Source: an uncultured Lachnospiraceae bacterium
GTDB taxonomy: Bacteria > Bacillota > Clostridia > Lachnospirales > Lachnospiraceae
NCBI GenBank assembly: GCA_910579085.1
Contig: CAJTRU010000053.1
Span: forward strand, 1 to 25,514
Reading direction: 5' to 3'
Length of the DNA: 25,514 nt
In this document: positions 1-6,760 of the stretch, piece by piece
Layout: every line of letters begins with the position of its first letter
Position numbering within the stretch: position 1 is the stretch's first letter
Made by a program: the position numbers and the translations under genes
Notes under the pieces: model-generated
The model's input: only the letters and a program-made list of their open reading frames with translations
Databases searched by the model: none
What the model was told of the DNA's origin: nothing

Positions 1-254
1 ATTGCGGACAAATTATCCATTGCCTCAAGGTCATCCAGGCGGCCTGCCTGTTCTGCCTGTGTCTTTGCCATGTTTTCCATGCTTACTGCCAGGCGTTCCA
101 CATTGGTTGTAAGTGCCTGCATCTGCCTTGTGGTGTCCTCCAGCACTGACACCCTGCGTCCCAGACGTTTGTCTTCATCTGCAAGACGCTGGTTTTCTGT
201 TTCCATACGTTTGCAGAACTCATCATGTTCCGCACGTGTGATTGGTGTGTCCAT
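1..254 (-). CDS. XhlA-like coiled-coil lysis-module protein (partial, 3' end off window)
   Basis: Reading leftwards from an ATG at 252-254, the frame stays open for 84 codons to the window edge. The product begins MDTPITRAEHDEFCKRMETE and continues as a charged heptad-type helix (RLGRRVSVLEDTTRQMQALT, then VERLAVSMENMAKTQAEQAG). This matches the N-terminal coiled coil of the small XhlA/haemolysin-like phage proteins that end in one membrane helix and sit beside holin and amidase genes; that membrane helix would lie beyond position 1. A purine-rich ribosome site (GGGAAGGGGG, about 261-270) precedes the start. It follows the fiber genes and the toxin unit, so it marks the beginning of the lysis module. 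The coiled coil is seen directly; the lysis role is inferred from family and position. Confidence 0.75.
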   Translation of the reverse strand, partial: MDTPITRAEHDEFCKRMETENQRLADEDKRLGRRVSVLEDTTRQMQALTTNVERLAVSMENMAKTQAEQAGRLDDLEAMDNLSA

Positions 255-272
255 TGCATCCCCCTTCCCAAT

Positions 273-297
273 AAAAAAAGAGCCTTAAAGCCCTCCA
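273..297 (-). terminator. possible terminator ahead of the lysis gene
   Basis: On the minus strand GAGGGCTT-TA-AGGCTCTT can fold into an 8-bp stem containing several G-U pairs, directly followed by a run of T (complement of 273-279). It lies just upstream of the XhlA-like ribosome site, so it could attenuate lysis gene expression. The weak stem makes this tentative. Confidence 0.35.
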
Positions 298-301
298 TGT
301 T

Positions 302-348
302 ATTTAATAAAGCCAGGCTTAACTGCATGTTGCAAAACCAGCCTGGCT
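302..348 (-). terminator. Terminator of the toxin mRNA (minus strand)
   Basis: A 9-bp perfect inverted repeat, AGCCAGGCT (311-319) and AGCCTGGCT (340-348), has a 20-nt loop. Read on the minus strand it is followed by TTTATTAAATA, a U-rich tail; on the plus strand the following bases are GTGTTATATT. It therefore fits a minus-strand terminator for the toxin transcript that begins near 610. Confidence 0.6.
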
Positions 349-358
349 GTGTTATATT
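330..358 (+). promoter_or_regulatory. Promoter of the putative antisense antitoxin RNA
   Basis: The plus strand has TTGCAA (330-335), a 17-nt spacer, and TATATT (353-358): a sigma-A-type promoter with 4/6 and 5/6 consensus matches and ideal spacing. Transcription would start near 365 and run towards the 3' end of the toxin ORF. No plus-strand ORF with a ribosome site follows, and a plus-strand terminator ends at about 459. Confidence 0.6.
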
Positions 359-364
359 ATGTAT

Positions 365-459
365 ATAAAAGGTGTAACCGCCCATAAAGTGGTTGGCCTC
401 CAAAGTACAGTTTTAAACCTGCCTTCTACCGCCAAGTAACAAGGCAGGTTTATTTATTT
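365..459 (+). ncRNA. Predicted cis-antisense antitoxin RNA (about 95 nt)
   Basis: This stretch lies between a plus-strand promoter (330-358) and a plus-strand terminator: an 11-bp perfect stem AAACCTGCCTT (415-425) / AAGGCAGGTTT (441-451) with tail TTTATTTATTTA. On the minus strand the same hairpin is followed by AAAACTG, so it is built to stop plus-strand transcription. The RNA would be fully complementary to the 3' untranslated part of the toxin mRNA and would end at the toxin stop codon. That is the convergent layout of TxpA/RatA and BsrG/SR4 type I systems in Bacillus. The signals are seen; the antitoxin function is inferred. Confidence 0.55.
415..459 (+). terminator. Plus-strand intrinsic terminator
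   Basis: An 11-bp perfect stem, arms 415-425 and 441-451, with a 15-nt loop, is followed on the plus strand by TTTATTTATTTA. The tail overlaps the last codons of the minus-strand toxin ORF. Confidence 0.65.
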
Positions 460-546
460 ACGCTTGTTCCTACTGTCTATGTAGGCAAGCAGTGTGATTA
501 AAAAAGTAGCAAACAGGATTAAATCCTGGAATGTAAACATCTTCAT
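454..546 (-). CDS. Hol-Tox/TxpA-like small membrane toxin (30 aa)
   Basis: A 30-residue peptide: MKMFTFQDLILFATFLITLL followed by AYIDSRNKRK. It is one hydrophobic helix (about residues 8-21) with a short polar start and a strongly basic tail, the layout of the putative holin-like toxin family and of Bacillus type I toxins such as TxpA and BsrG, which act at the membrane. The frame is open further upstream, but the ATG at 544-546 is chosen because GGGGAGG (complement of 555-561) lies 8 nt before it and because a strong promoter lies over the longer frame. The ribosome site can pair with an upstream CCTCCC (complement of 576-581), which would hold translation down. A convergent antisense RNA faces the 3' end. 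It sits between the last fiber gene and the lysis gene. A plain holin-like accessory peptide is the main alternative. Confidence 0.7.
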   Translation of the reverse strand: MKMFTFQDLILFATFLITLLAYIDSRNKRK

Positions 547-554
547 CTCCACCA

Positions 555-581
555 CCTCCCCTCTTATGTAAAGCTGGGAGG
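555..581 (-). promoter_or_regulatory. Stem sequestering the toxin ribosome site
   Basis: On the toxin mRNA CCTCCC (complement of 576-581) is perfectly complementary to GGGAGG (complement of 555-560), which is the Shine-Dalgarno itself; the loop is 15 nt. Masking of the ribosome site in the full-length transcript is typical of type I toxin mRNAs. Confidence 0.5.
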
Positions 582-616
582 CTTTCCACCTTGTAACACG
601 GTTACCCCATGCCAGG

Positions 617-645
617 ATTATACCATAACTGCCAGTATACGGCAA
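617..645 (-). promoter_or_regulatory. Dedicated promoter of the toxin gene
   Basis: On the minus strand TTGCCG (complement of 640-645) is followed by a 17-nt spacer and a perfect TATAAT (complement of 617-622). The spacer ends in TGG, giving the extended -10 form TGNTATAAT. Predicted start is near 610, leaving a roughly 65-nt leader before the toxin ATG. This lets the toxin be transcribed in the lysogen independently of the late operon. Confidence 0.7.
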
Positions 646-687
646 TATCTTATAATATTCCTGCTTTTTTAAAAAACAGCCCTTAAT

Positions 688-1684
688 TTACTCAACAGGT
701 ATGCCACTAAATACTTTTGCGTGGTAATCTGGCCCGTAATACACTTTAACTGCACCAGATGGTATGCTGTTAATGTTTATCTTATTGTCAGGCCCCCATA
801 TAAACTTAACACCGTTTGTTGGGTCATATACTCTGTGTACATGGTATATTGGCCATGCCATTTCTGTCTGCACGTAAATGTCAAACTTCGTGCTGTCCAC
901 CCTGTAAATAAACCCATAACATACACCTTCTTTAAGCCTGGGCCTGCCTCCGCCAGTTTTATAACTAAGCGGGTGTACTTTACCCATATACGTGGAAGGG
1001 GCAATGTCACGCAGGTCACACATTTTATACAGTTCATCAACAGCATATAAACACCTCACAGATGCATTGTTTGCATTTTCATGTGTAAACTGGACATACA
1101 GGTGTATTGGCCATTCCCTGAACGCCACGCTGTATACTATCTCTATTACATTCGTACCATACAGGTTTGAATTGTTCAGTTCCAGCGTGCACAGCCTCCT
1201 TAGTTCCGTACCAACAGAAGACTCCTCTGTGCTGTACTGCTTGTGGCTTGCCACATGTGGCTGTGTTTCGTAAACCTTGCCTGCCAGCGTGCCGCCTGAT
1301 AACGGCAGGTAACTATGTGTATGTGATGCTGGCGGGTAAGCAGATGGCTTGCTGCTTATCTCACTCCATGTGTAAGATGGCTTGTTTGCCGCTTTGGCCC
1401 ATGCTTTGACGTCACTGGCGGGCAGTGAAGATGGGAAGTCTGTTATGTCTGATTTGCTGTGTTTGTGTGATGATGGCGGGAAGGATGACGGCTTCCCGTT
1501 AAGGTCATCATAACTTCCTGTAAATGCCACCAGTTTTAAATCTTCAAAATACCTGGCTATCTTACCAAATAGTGTACCATGTGTTTCACCAGATTTTATG
1601 TTTTCCCTGTTCCTATTATGGGTAAAGGTTACAGTCTTGTTTTCTGTCCCCCCCCCCCGAATATTTAGACGGATACCATTCCAT
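688..1684 (-). CDS. Phase-variable tail fiber gene, out of frame at a G11 tract
   Basis: The fiber body is open from 1710 down to the TAA at 688-690 and has the classic distal-fiber start: IKSGETHGTLFGKIARYFED, then VAFTGSYDDLNGKPSSFPPS and SHTHSYLPLSGGTLAGKV. That frame has no ATG, GTG or TTG before a GTG at 1528-1530, which lacks a ribosome site. The only well-placed start is the ATG at 1682-1684, with AGAAAGAAGG 8 nt upstream and 39 nt after the previous gene. This ATG is in another frame: it reads MEWYPSKYSGGG and stops after 22 codons. The two frames meet in a run of 11 G (complement of 1648-1658). Loss of one G would join them into a 331-residue fiber, so this copy looks switched OFF. 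The alternatives are a sequencing miscount in the homopolymer or ribosomal slippage. The product would bind the host surface. Confidence 0.75.
1648..1658 (-). repeat. Poly-G (G11) homopolymer in the fiber gene
   Basis: Eleven uninterrupted C on the plus strand (G on the coding strand) lie 8 codons into the ATG-started reading frame of the fiber gene. I saw no other homopolymer of G or C of this length in the window. Lengths of 10 (or 7, 13) keep the fiber in frame; 11 does not. Confidence 0.85.
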
Positions 1685-1723
1685 GATATATACCTTCTTT
1701 CTGTATAATTTTAACAAAAAATT

Positions 1724-2743
1724 TTATATTGTTACTGCAAAAAGCCTGTATTTGGCTTCTATCCATGAATCACCATCACTGCTGCTGTACCAGGAATACC
1801 TGAGTGTCCCGTCACTGCAAAACATTGCATTATGGAGTATTCCAGTCCCCCATGGGTAATACAGCCTCACAGGCGTTGTTTCACGGTATATATCTGCCAG
1901 CCCTTTGTCAATAAAAATATATGTGCTGAAATCTTCACCTGTACCCTGTAGCCCTTCAAGCAGAAGCCCTGCACAATTCCTGACACTTTTATATCTATCT
2001 ATGCCAATATCAAAAGCAACGCATCCCCTTGAATATGAAATGCCATTTATTGTCCTTGTTGATTTGCTTTTATTTGTATGGAAATTAAACAAGTCCCCTA
2101 TTGTGAGACCGCCATTATAGATGCTTTTGCTGCTACTGTATAAATCTGCAAGTGCAGAAAAAGAATACAGTTCTGTAAGGTTTACCCCGCTGGTACATAC
2201 TGCATTGCCAGTGACCCTGCTGCCGTTTACCCATGCTGTCTGCCCTGCCAGTATATGCTGTGCCTGTGCTGTTGCGCCGGTCTGGGATGCAAGGCTGTTA
2301 GCTGTTATCTTACCGCTTCCATTATGGTATCCTGCTGGTATTGTATATGAACCCCCGCAGTTTAATGATGCAGTTTTTGCACCCTGGTCTGGCATTGTCC
2401 CTGTTATTTTCTTTCCGCCTGCATATGCTGTTTTGCCTGTAAGGATATGTCCTGTCCCAGCGGTGGCATCACTGGATATTTTCCTTATATTTTCCGCCAT
2501 AGTGCTGTATGCAGCACCGCTGGCTGTAGCCTGGTTCATGGCAGTGATGGCAGCGGCTACGACTGTCTTGCCATCACTGGCAGATTTTTTTGCTTCTGAA
2601 ATCTCTTTGTAAATGTCATGTGCAAGCGTCCCCTCAATATCCCTGTTTGCCTGCCTTGCATCCAGTGCACTGCCTTTTTCTGTTATTTCCCTGCTGTCCG
2701 TTATTGGCATTTTTTCCCTGTGCCCTGCTTTATACCAGCCCAT
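1724..2743 (-). CDS. Tail fiber protein
   Basis: A fiber of about 339 residues starting MGWYKAGHREKMPITDSREI. The ATG at 2741-2743 is preferred to the adjacent GTG at 2744-2746. The middle holds repeated fiber modules (AGTGHILTGKTAYAGGKKIT-GT and later AQHILAGQTAWVNGSRVTGN) that are very common in phage fibers and phage-like tail proteins of Clostridia. The C-terminal third is a different, aromatic-rich domain (about residues 195-339, ending in WIEAKYRLFAVTI) that probably carries the receptor-binding tip. The start overlaps the upstream gene by 14 nt, so translation is probably coupled. The downstream neighbour is the G-tract fiber, so the phage may carry two alternative or stacked adhesins. 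The fiber assignment rests on repeat motifs and position; the receptor is unknown. Confidence 0.75.
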   Translation of the reverse strand: MGWYKAGHREKMPITDSREITEKGSALDARQANRDIEGTLAHDIYKEISEAKKSASDGKTVVAAAITAMNQATASGAAYSTMAENIRKISSDATAGTGHILTGKTAYAGGKKITGTMPDQGAKTASLNCGGSYTIPAGYHNGSGKITANSLASQTGATAQAQHILAGQTAWVNGSRVTGNAVCTSGVNLTELYSFSALADLYSSSKSIYNGGLTIGDLFNFHTNKSKSTRTINGISYSRGCVAFDIGIDRYKSVRNCAGLLLEGLQGTGEDFSTYIFIDKGLADIYRETTPVRLYYPWGTGILHNAMFCSDGTLRYSWYSSSDGDSWIEAKYRLFAVTI

Positions 2744-3095
2744 CACTTACCACCGCCTTTACATATACATCCCTTTCCTGTGCTTCAAATTCCACTGTAA
2801 CATTGTCCCCGTCCACTGTTATGTTTTCATAGGACACATCTGGCACGCTTGCTTCCAGGCTTATCCTGCTGTTTTCCCCTATTATGCCTCCATCAAAATT
2901 AAACACAACGCTTGTCTGCCCTGCTTCAAGCATTTCTGTTTTTTCACTTCTGCATATGGCATTTTTCAGTTTTAAATCATTATCCAGGAGCTGCTCTGTA
3001 GTAACATTTACATTATCTGCATGTCCTGGGTCGCCCTCCTCCAGAACCTGTATAGTGTCTGAAAATACAGGGCTGCTGTTTGTGTATTCCTTCAT
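2730..3095 (-). CDS. Small fiber-cluster protein of unknown function
   Basis: A 121-residue protein beginning MKEYTNSSPVFSDTIQVLEE, with a ribosome site GGAAAGGGGA just before the ATG at 3093-3095. The first half (QVLEEGDPGHADNVNVTTEQ, LLDNDLKLKNAI) resembles the N-terminal part of phage fibers and tail-collar proteins. The second half looks like a beta-sandwich (NITVDGDNVTVEFEAQERDV). It lies between the tail-collar protein and the 1724-2743 fiber and overlaps the latter by 14 nt, so it is probably a fiber attachment or spacer subunit. I do not recognise a named family with confidence. Confidence 0.6.
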   Translation of the reverse strand: MKEYTNSSPVFSDTIQVLEEGDPGHADNVNVTTEQLLDNDLKLKNAICRSEKTEMLEAGQTSVVFNFDGGIIGENSRISLEASVPDVSYENITVDGDNVTVEFEAQERDVYVKAVVSDGLV

Positions 3096-3115
3096 AATGT
3101 CCCCTTTCCACAGGT

Positions 3116-3523
3116 TTAGAAAATATCATCCAGTGTATATGTCTGCTCAACATCACTGTCTTTGCCTTTCCGCATGAAAGTTTTAATACAGACAATGTCC
3201 CCATCCTCATCATACAGCCCTATCTCACTTATTTCTTCCCCTGCCAGTTCTGCAAATGTTAATGTACATACATACCTGCATGTAGTGTCCTCTGGATAGC
3301 TATGGCTTTCTATTTCCTTGCGGAATATCTCACTGGCAAGCCCTTCCTGTGTTTCTGCAGGTGGTATTACTGTACCATCTGCATCCACACCGCCATTGCC
3401 AAATGCCATCCCTGCAATCTTTGGCAGTGTTAAATCCCCTGCCCTTGCTTTTACAAGCTTTTCCCTTGCTTTTTTTGTGATAACTACATTTTTATTTTTC
3501 TCTTCAACACTTTCTGTCCCCAT
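3116..3523 (-). CDS. Tail-collar-type fiber N-terminal protein
   Basis: A 135-residue protein starting MGTESVEEKNKNVVITKKAR. The segment KKAREKLVKARAGDLTLPKI-AGMAFGNGG, followed by a domain ending EEISEIGLYDEDGDIVCIKT, is the pattern of the tail-collar/P2 gpH N-terminal domain that docks fibers onto the baseplate. Here it is a stand-alone gene without the long fiber shaft, so the following small genes probably supply the rest. Its ATG shares bases with the stop codon of the upstream 49-residue ORF (TAATG), indicating coupled translation. Its first 18 codons are duplicated in that ORF. Confidence 0.7.
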   Translation of the reverse strand: MGTESVEEKNKNVVITKKAREKLVKARAGDLTLPKIAGMAFGNGGVDADGTVIPPAETQEGLASEIFRKEIESHSYPEDTTCRYVCTLTFAELAGEEISEIGLYDEDGDIVCIKTFMRKGKDSDVEQTYTLDDIF

Positions 3524-3761
3524 TATTCTGTTTCCTCCTTGTGAATAGAATTAAATTTCCTGCTGCCATCCATTTTAACAGAACCATCAAGCAGCCAGTA
3601 ATCTTTGCTTCCGCTTTCTTTTTTTGTAATAACTGCGTTTTTATTATTTTCTTCAATGTTTTCTGTCCCCATTATTCCGTTTCCTTCCTGTAAATAGAAT
3701 TAAATTTCCTGCTCCCGTCCATTTTTACAGAACCATCAAACAGCCAGTAATCTTTACTTTT
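3471..3761. repeat. Diverged tandem duplication, period 149 bp
   Basis: About 140 bp at 3471-3612 is repeated at 3620-3761 with an offset of exactly 149 bp (for example GAATAGAATTAAATTTCCTG at 3542 against AAATAGAATTAAATTTCCTG at 3691). Each copy spans the end of one ORF (KMDGSRKFNSI...ETE, stop) and the start of the next (MGTE...VITKK). The copies differ at scattered positions, so the event is not recent, yet both junctions remain intact. Confidence 0.85.
3523..3672 (-). CDS. 49-residue hybrid ORF made by tandem duplication
   Basis: This short ORF starts MGTENIEENNKNAVITKKES, which copies the start of the downstream tail-collar gene. It then continues KDYWLLDGSVKMDGSRKFNS-IHKEETE, which copies the C-terminal end of the upstream tail protein I. 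It is the product of the 149-bp duplication. Its ATG (3670-3672) shares bases with the gpI stop codon, and its stop shares bases with the next ATG, so the coupling survives on both sides, and GGAG (CAAGGAGGAAAC) near its end serves the downstream gene. It may be translated merely to keep coupling; no function is known. Confidence 0.6.
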   Translation of the reverse strand: MGTENIEENNKNAVITKKESGSKDYWLLDGSVKMDGSRKFNSIHKEETE

Positions 3762-4760
3762 TGTTTCAACAGAAAAATTCCCTGCCTTTTCTTTCCTGGA
3801 GTTTACAAGCATATGGTACTGGCAGGAAGCTTCTGCGTTACATTTTAAAGGGACAGGAACCTTTCCTGTAAAACTGGCTTCTGTCCCTGTATTTACATAT
3901 TGCCTGCTTTTTATATGTACGCAAGGCAGGCTTGTTTTCTTACTGGATGTAATTTTAAACCTGTACCCTTGTATAAGCACGGTCCTGTAATCCATCCTCC
4001 TGGTACTGTAATGGTTCATAAGCAGTGCCCTGCATTTTCCAGATAACTTTATATACATATGGTATTTCATATAAAGGTTTTTATCCTGGTTTAATGTTAT
4101 TTTAATACCATGCTTTACCAGGACGCCAAGACCGTAACGCCTGGCTTTACCAAATACCTGGCTTCCATCAAATATCCATGAGCCATTAAATACAAAACCG
4201 CCCCAGAAAGGTATTGTAACCCTGGTAAGTATATTTCTTAAAACAATTTTTTCCAAATCCTTATGGTCAATAATTCCCGAATAAACTATCGCATCAAGCC
4301 ATGACCTTGCATTTTTAACAAGTTTTAAATATTTTAAAAAAATATTTACTTCTCCCTGCCCTGCTTCAATGCCGATTACCGGCCTGAAATAAAACGGCCT
4401 GCCATTATATTCAAACCATTCCTCTATCCTTCCCCAGCCAAACACCGTCAACAGCAGTCCTTCAATAGCTTCTGGCGTCCCTGCTGCCATATACCAGTTT
4501 AGTGTGTTTCTTACAAGCTGCTTTTTCTTTTCAATGTCCAGGTTAACCCCGTAATACTGTGTACGCAGTTCTGCTGCCATTAAATCTATTACTTCTTCTG
4601 GCTGTTCATCTAAACCTGAATAAATATAAAGCCTCTGGCTATACTTATATAAAAGGCGGCATCCCTGCTGCAGTGCATGGCTTAATGCCTGGACTTCTGG
4701 TTTTTTAACAATATTTTCTGGCAGTATGTCCGTTACCTGCCCGTCAAAATAACTAACCAT
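3672..4760 (-). CDS. I: Baseplate/tail protein I (P2 gpI-like) with C-terminal extension
   Basis: About 362 residues. The first 170 match P2 gpI-type tail proteins: LPENIVKKPEVQALSHALQQ, LAAEL-type LMAAELRTQYYGVNLD, then KKKQLVRNTLNWYMAAGTPE-AIEGLLLTVFGWG. gpI caps the baseplate wedge and contacts fibers. The remaining 190 residues are an extension beyond the usual P2 length and end in DYWLFDGSVKMDGSRKFNSI, a short motif also found in the middle (WIFDGSQVFGKARRYG). The ATG at 4758-4760 is used because GGAGG lies 8 nt upstream inside gpJ; an in-frame TTG at 4766 is too close to it. It overlaps the end of gpJ, and its 3' end forms part of the tandem duplication. Confidence 0.85.
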   Translation of the reverse strand: MVSYFDGQVTDILPENIVKKPEVQALSHALQQGCRLLYKYSQRLYIYSGLDEQPEEVIDLMAAELRTQYYGVNLDIEKKKQLVRNTLNWYMAAGTPEAIEGLLLTVFGWGRIEEWFEYNGRPFYFRPVIGIEAGQGEVNIFLKYLKLVKNARSWLDAIVYSGIIDHKDLEKIVLRNILTRVTIPFWGGFVFNGSWIFDGSQVFGKARRYGLGVLVKHGIKITLNQDKNLYMKYHMYIKLSGKCRALLMNHYSTRRMDYRTVLIQGYRFKITSSKKTSLPCVHIKSRQYVNTGTEASFTGKVPVPLKCNAEASCQYHMLVNSRKEKAGNFSVETKSKDYWLFDGSVKMDGSRKFNSIYRKETE

Positions 4761-5907
4761 CCTCAAGCCCTCCGTATAAAACTTTTACCCTGGTACATTC
4801 TGCTTTGGACATTCCGTCTGTTGCCACAAATACAGGCGCTCTTACAACTGCCCTTTTAGCACCTGCATTTTTTATGCGGCATACCAGTTCATCAGGGTTT
4901 ATATCCCTGCCAACCTTCGAGGCCTGCCAGTGTTTATATTCTTCTATAGCTGTATTTACCTGTTCCTGTATTGCTGCCACCATATTGCTGTCAGTAGCAT
5001 TTATGTAATATGTAATGTCTATGGCATACTCTGTAATATCTGGTTTTTTAACCTGTACACAGTCTGTAAGGGGACGCCTCCCTCTCTGGCTTACATGTTC
5101 CTGGACTGCCTGTATTATCCCATCAGATGGCACTGTGCCATCTGACATGATAAAACGTATGTCAACAATGCCAGGCGAAGGGCTTGTAACCTTTACATCC
5201 CCTATACCAGGGCTGTAATCTTTTACCCAGTATGTATAGGCATCATCAGGGCCTGCTGTTGAAAAACTGGATGGCGCAAGGTAAACCCTCCCAGCAAGGT
5301 CTTGGTCGTCTTCTGCCCCTGTACCGCCAGAACTTTGTTCTGTATTTGTAACTGATGCAATAAACCCTACAGGGTCAGCCAGTGTGTCAATCTCACCAAT
5401 GGCATAACCATTCCCGGCTGTGCCTGCTTCTGTACATTCTGCCATGACTGTCACTTCTGTTCCACCTGCTGGTATCTCTGCATATCCGGTTGTGGCAAAA
5501 TAAATTTCATTTGCTGCTGTTACTTTCGTTCCTGCAGGTATGCCTGTAGCGGAATCCCTTTTCCCTGAAAGTGTAAACTTAACTGGCACACGTGCATGTT
5601 TTGGCTGGTTTCTTGTAATGCGCTTAAATGCTGCGATGTTATCCAGATACCCGTCATAAGCATATTTCAGGAAATTCATCTTGCCTGCCTTGTCCACATT
5701 CTGTAACCCCTGGTATATTAACTGTGCACAGCTAAGCAGCATAATACGGTAAGGGTCTGATTTTGACAGTTGTATTTTTTTACCAGTAAGCTCCTGGTAC
5801 TTCTCCACAAAATCTGTTAAAAGGCTGCCCTGTACATCCTCCAGTGACAGGCCGTCTATAAAACTTATATCTGGCAGGCTGTCTATTGTGTCCAGATTTT
5901 CTGGCAT
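4753..5907 (-). CDS. J: Baseplate J-like protein
   Basis: A 384-residue protein of the baseplate J family, which forms the wedge that links the tail hub to the fibers in P2/Mu-type contractile tails. Visible hallmarks are the N-terminal QGSLLTDFVEKYQELTGKKI, the central VPVKFTLSGKRDSATGIPAG beta domain, GGTGAEDDQDLAGRVYLAPS, and the C-terminal domain GPDDAYTYWVKDYSPGIGDV. Length is normal for the family. It follows the gp25-like gene after a 15-nt gap with a good ribosome site, and its end overlaps gpI. Confidence 0.92.
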   Translation of the reverse strand: MPENLDTIDSLPDISFIDGLSLEDVQGSLLTDFVEKYQELTGKKIQLSKSDPYRIMLLSCAQLIYQGLQNVDKAGKMNFLKYAYDGYLDNIAAFKRITRNQPKHARVPVKFTLSGKRDSATGIPAGTKVTAANEIYFATTGYAEIPAGGTEVTVMAECTEAGTAGNGYAIGEIDTLADPVGFIASVTNTEQSSGGTGAEDDQDLAGRVYLAPSSFSTAGPDDAYTYWVKDYSPGIGDVKVTSPSPGIVDIRFIMSDGTVPSDGIIQAVQEHVSQRGRRPLTDCVQVKKPDITEYAIDITYYINATDSNMVAAIQEQVNTAIEEYKHWQASKVGRDINPDELVCRIKNAGAKRAVVRAPVFVATDGMSKAECTRVKVLYGGLEDG

Positions 5908-5922
5908 AGCCTTGCACCTCCC

Positions 5923-6261
5923 TTATTCTTCATCCTCCGCGTCATCTTCTTCCATATCCTTTAAACCTATGGTTATCCTTGGAGTCATATTCCCGTCTTC
6001 TTCATAACTGAAAGAAATGTCTAAAATCTCAGCCCTGCTTTCATACTCTTCTGTTTTTTCTATCACTTCCAGTGCAAACAGGTTCTGTGCCACATTAAGA
6101 GGGTAACTCTCAAACGACTGGTCAATCCCAAAATGGCGGTCTCCAGGGCATGTGCCCTCTGCTGTGCCATAAAGGCATCCAAGGTTTCTTTGTATTTCTT
6201 CAAGCCTTGTAGCGTCAAGGTAATTAAAACCATCCATAAGGACTTCTGGTTTATTAAACAT
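5923..6261 (-). CDS. gp25/gpW-like baseplate wedge protein
   Basis: A 112-residue protein with GTCPGDRHFGIDQSFESYPL and the terminal IEKTEEYESRAEILDISFSY, which are the signature regions of the T4 gp25 / P2 gpW baseplate family that initiates sheath polymerisation. The C-terminus is very acidic (DMEEDDAEDEE). AGGAGG directly after the upstream stop codon serves the ATG at 6259-6261. It lies between gpU-like and gpJ, whereas in P2 the equivalent gene lies between V and J. Confidence 0.85.
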   Translation of the reverse strand: MFNKPEVLMDGFNYLDATRLEEIQRNLGCLYGTAEGTCPGDRHFGIDQSFESYPLNVAQNLFALEVIEKTEEYESRAEILDISFSYEEDGNMTPRITIGLKDMEEDDAEDEE

Positions 6262-6270
6262 ACTGCCTCC

Positions 6271-6750
6271 TTACAGGTACTCTTCAAGTGTCAGGTCACA
6301 TACAATTTTAACAACTTCGCCTTTGTTTAAAATTGTTTCCCAGCTTTCGCTCATTTCTGTTATTACAAATTTATTTTTTCCTACTCTTTTATTGCCAATA
6401 ACAACTGTCTGTGGTTTGCCTGTGCGTATTAATTTTTCTATGTTGTTTACTGTCTTGCGCGGCTTCACGCCATGCATGGCATTTAACTCAATTGTAAATG
6501 TTATGCTGTCTGCATCAGGACCTAAAAACTGTTTTTTAGGTTTCTTCCTTACCCTTGTATGTGAAGCCCACCTTCCTTTAACCGTCCGCTGCATCCTGGT
6601 AAAATTAAATATCTTTTTATCGCTGGTTTCAAATATTACTTTTTTCCCAATGTTCCCGATTGCACCTGATGAATTCCCAGAAATTGGTTCTGAAATTGTT
6701 TTCATTGCAGGGCCGGTGATTTTTCCAGTAATTGTTTTCTTTTTTGCCAT
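6271..6750 (-). CDS. U: P2 gpU-like tail protein
   Basis: A 159-residue protein matching the P2 gpU family: KKIFNFTRMQRTVKGRWASH, KKPKKQFLGPDADSITFTIE and AMHGVKPRKTVNNIEKLIRT, then VIGNKRVGKNKFVITEMSES-WETI. The family is a baseplate/tail hub-associated tail protein in P2. The first 40 residues (lysine- and glycine-rich) are an extension over P2 gpU. The gene is placed between V and gp25 rather than next to D and tape measure as in P2, a local rearrangement of the conserved order. It follows gpV with a gap of only 10 nt. Confidence 0.8.
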   Translation of the reverse strand: MAKKKTITGKITGPAMKTISEPISGNSSGAIGNIGKKVIFETSDKKIFNFTRMQRTVKGRWASHTRVRKKPKKQFLGPDADSITFTIELNAMHGVKPRKTVNNIEKLIRTGKPQTVVIGNKRVGKNKFVITEMSESWETILNKGEVVKIVCDLTLEEYL

Positions 6751-6760
6751 TCTGTAACTC

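Noticed and set aside
83..403. Minus-strand frame of 106 codons at the left edge
   Set aside because: It is Trp/His/Met-rich, overlaps the XhlA-like coiled-coil frame and runs through both terminator hairpins of the toxin unit.
547..645. Longer N-terminus of the toxin ORF (63 codons)
   Set aside because: It would start inside the toxin promoter, upstream of the predicted transcript start, and has no ribosome site. The 30-codon version has a good one.
646..690. T6/A6 inverted repeat as terminator after the fiber gene
   Set aside because: The stem is almost wholly A-T with a bulged CTG/GCAG base and no separate U tail; too weak to call.
688..2743. Diversity-generating retroelement (variable fiber tip)
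   Set aside because: No reverse transcriptase and no near-identical template copy of a fiber 3' end is visible in the window; the variable element here is the G tract.
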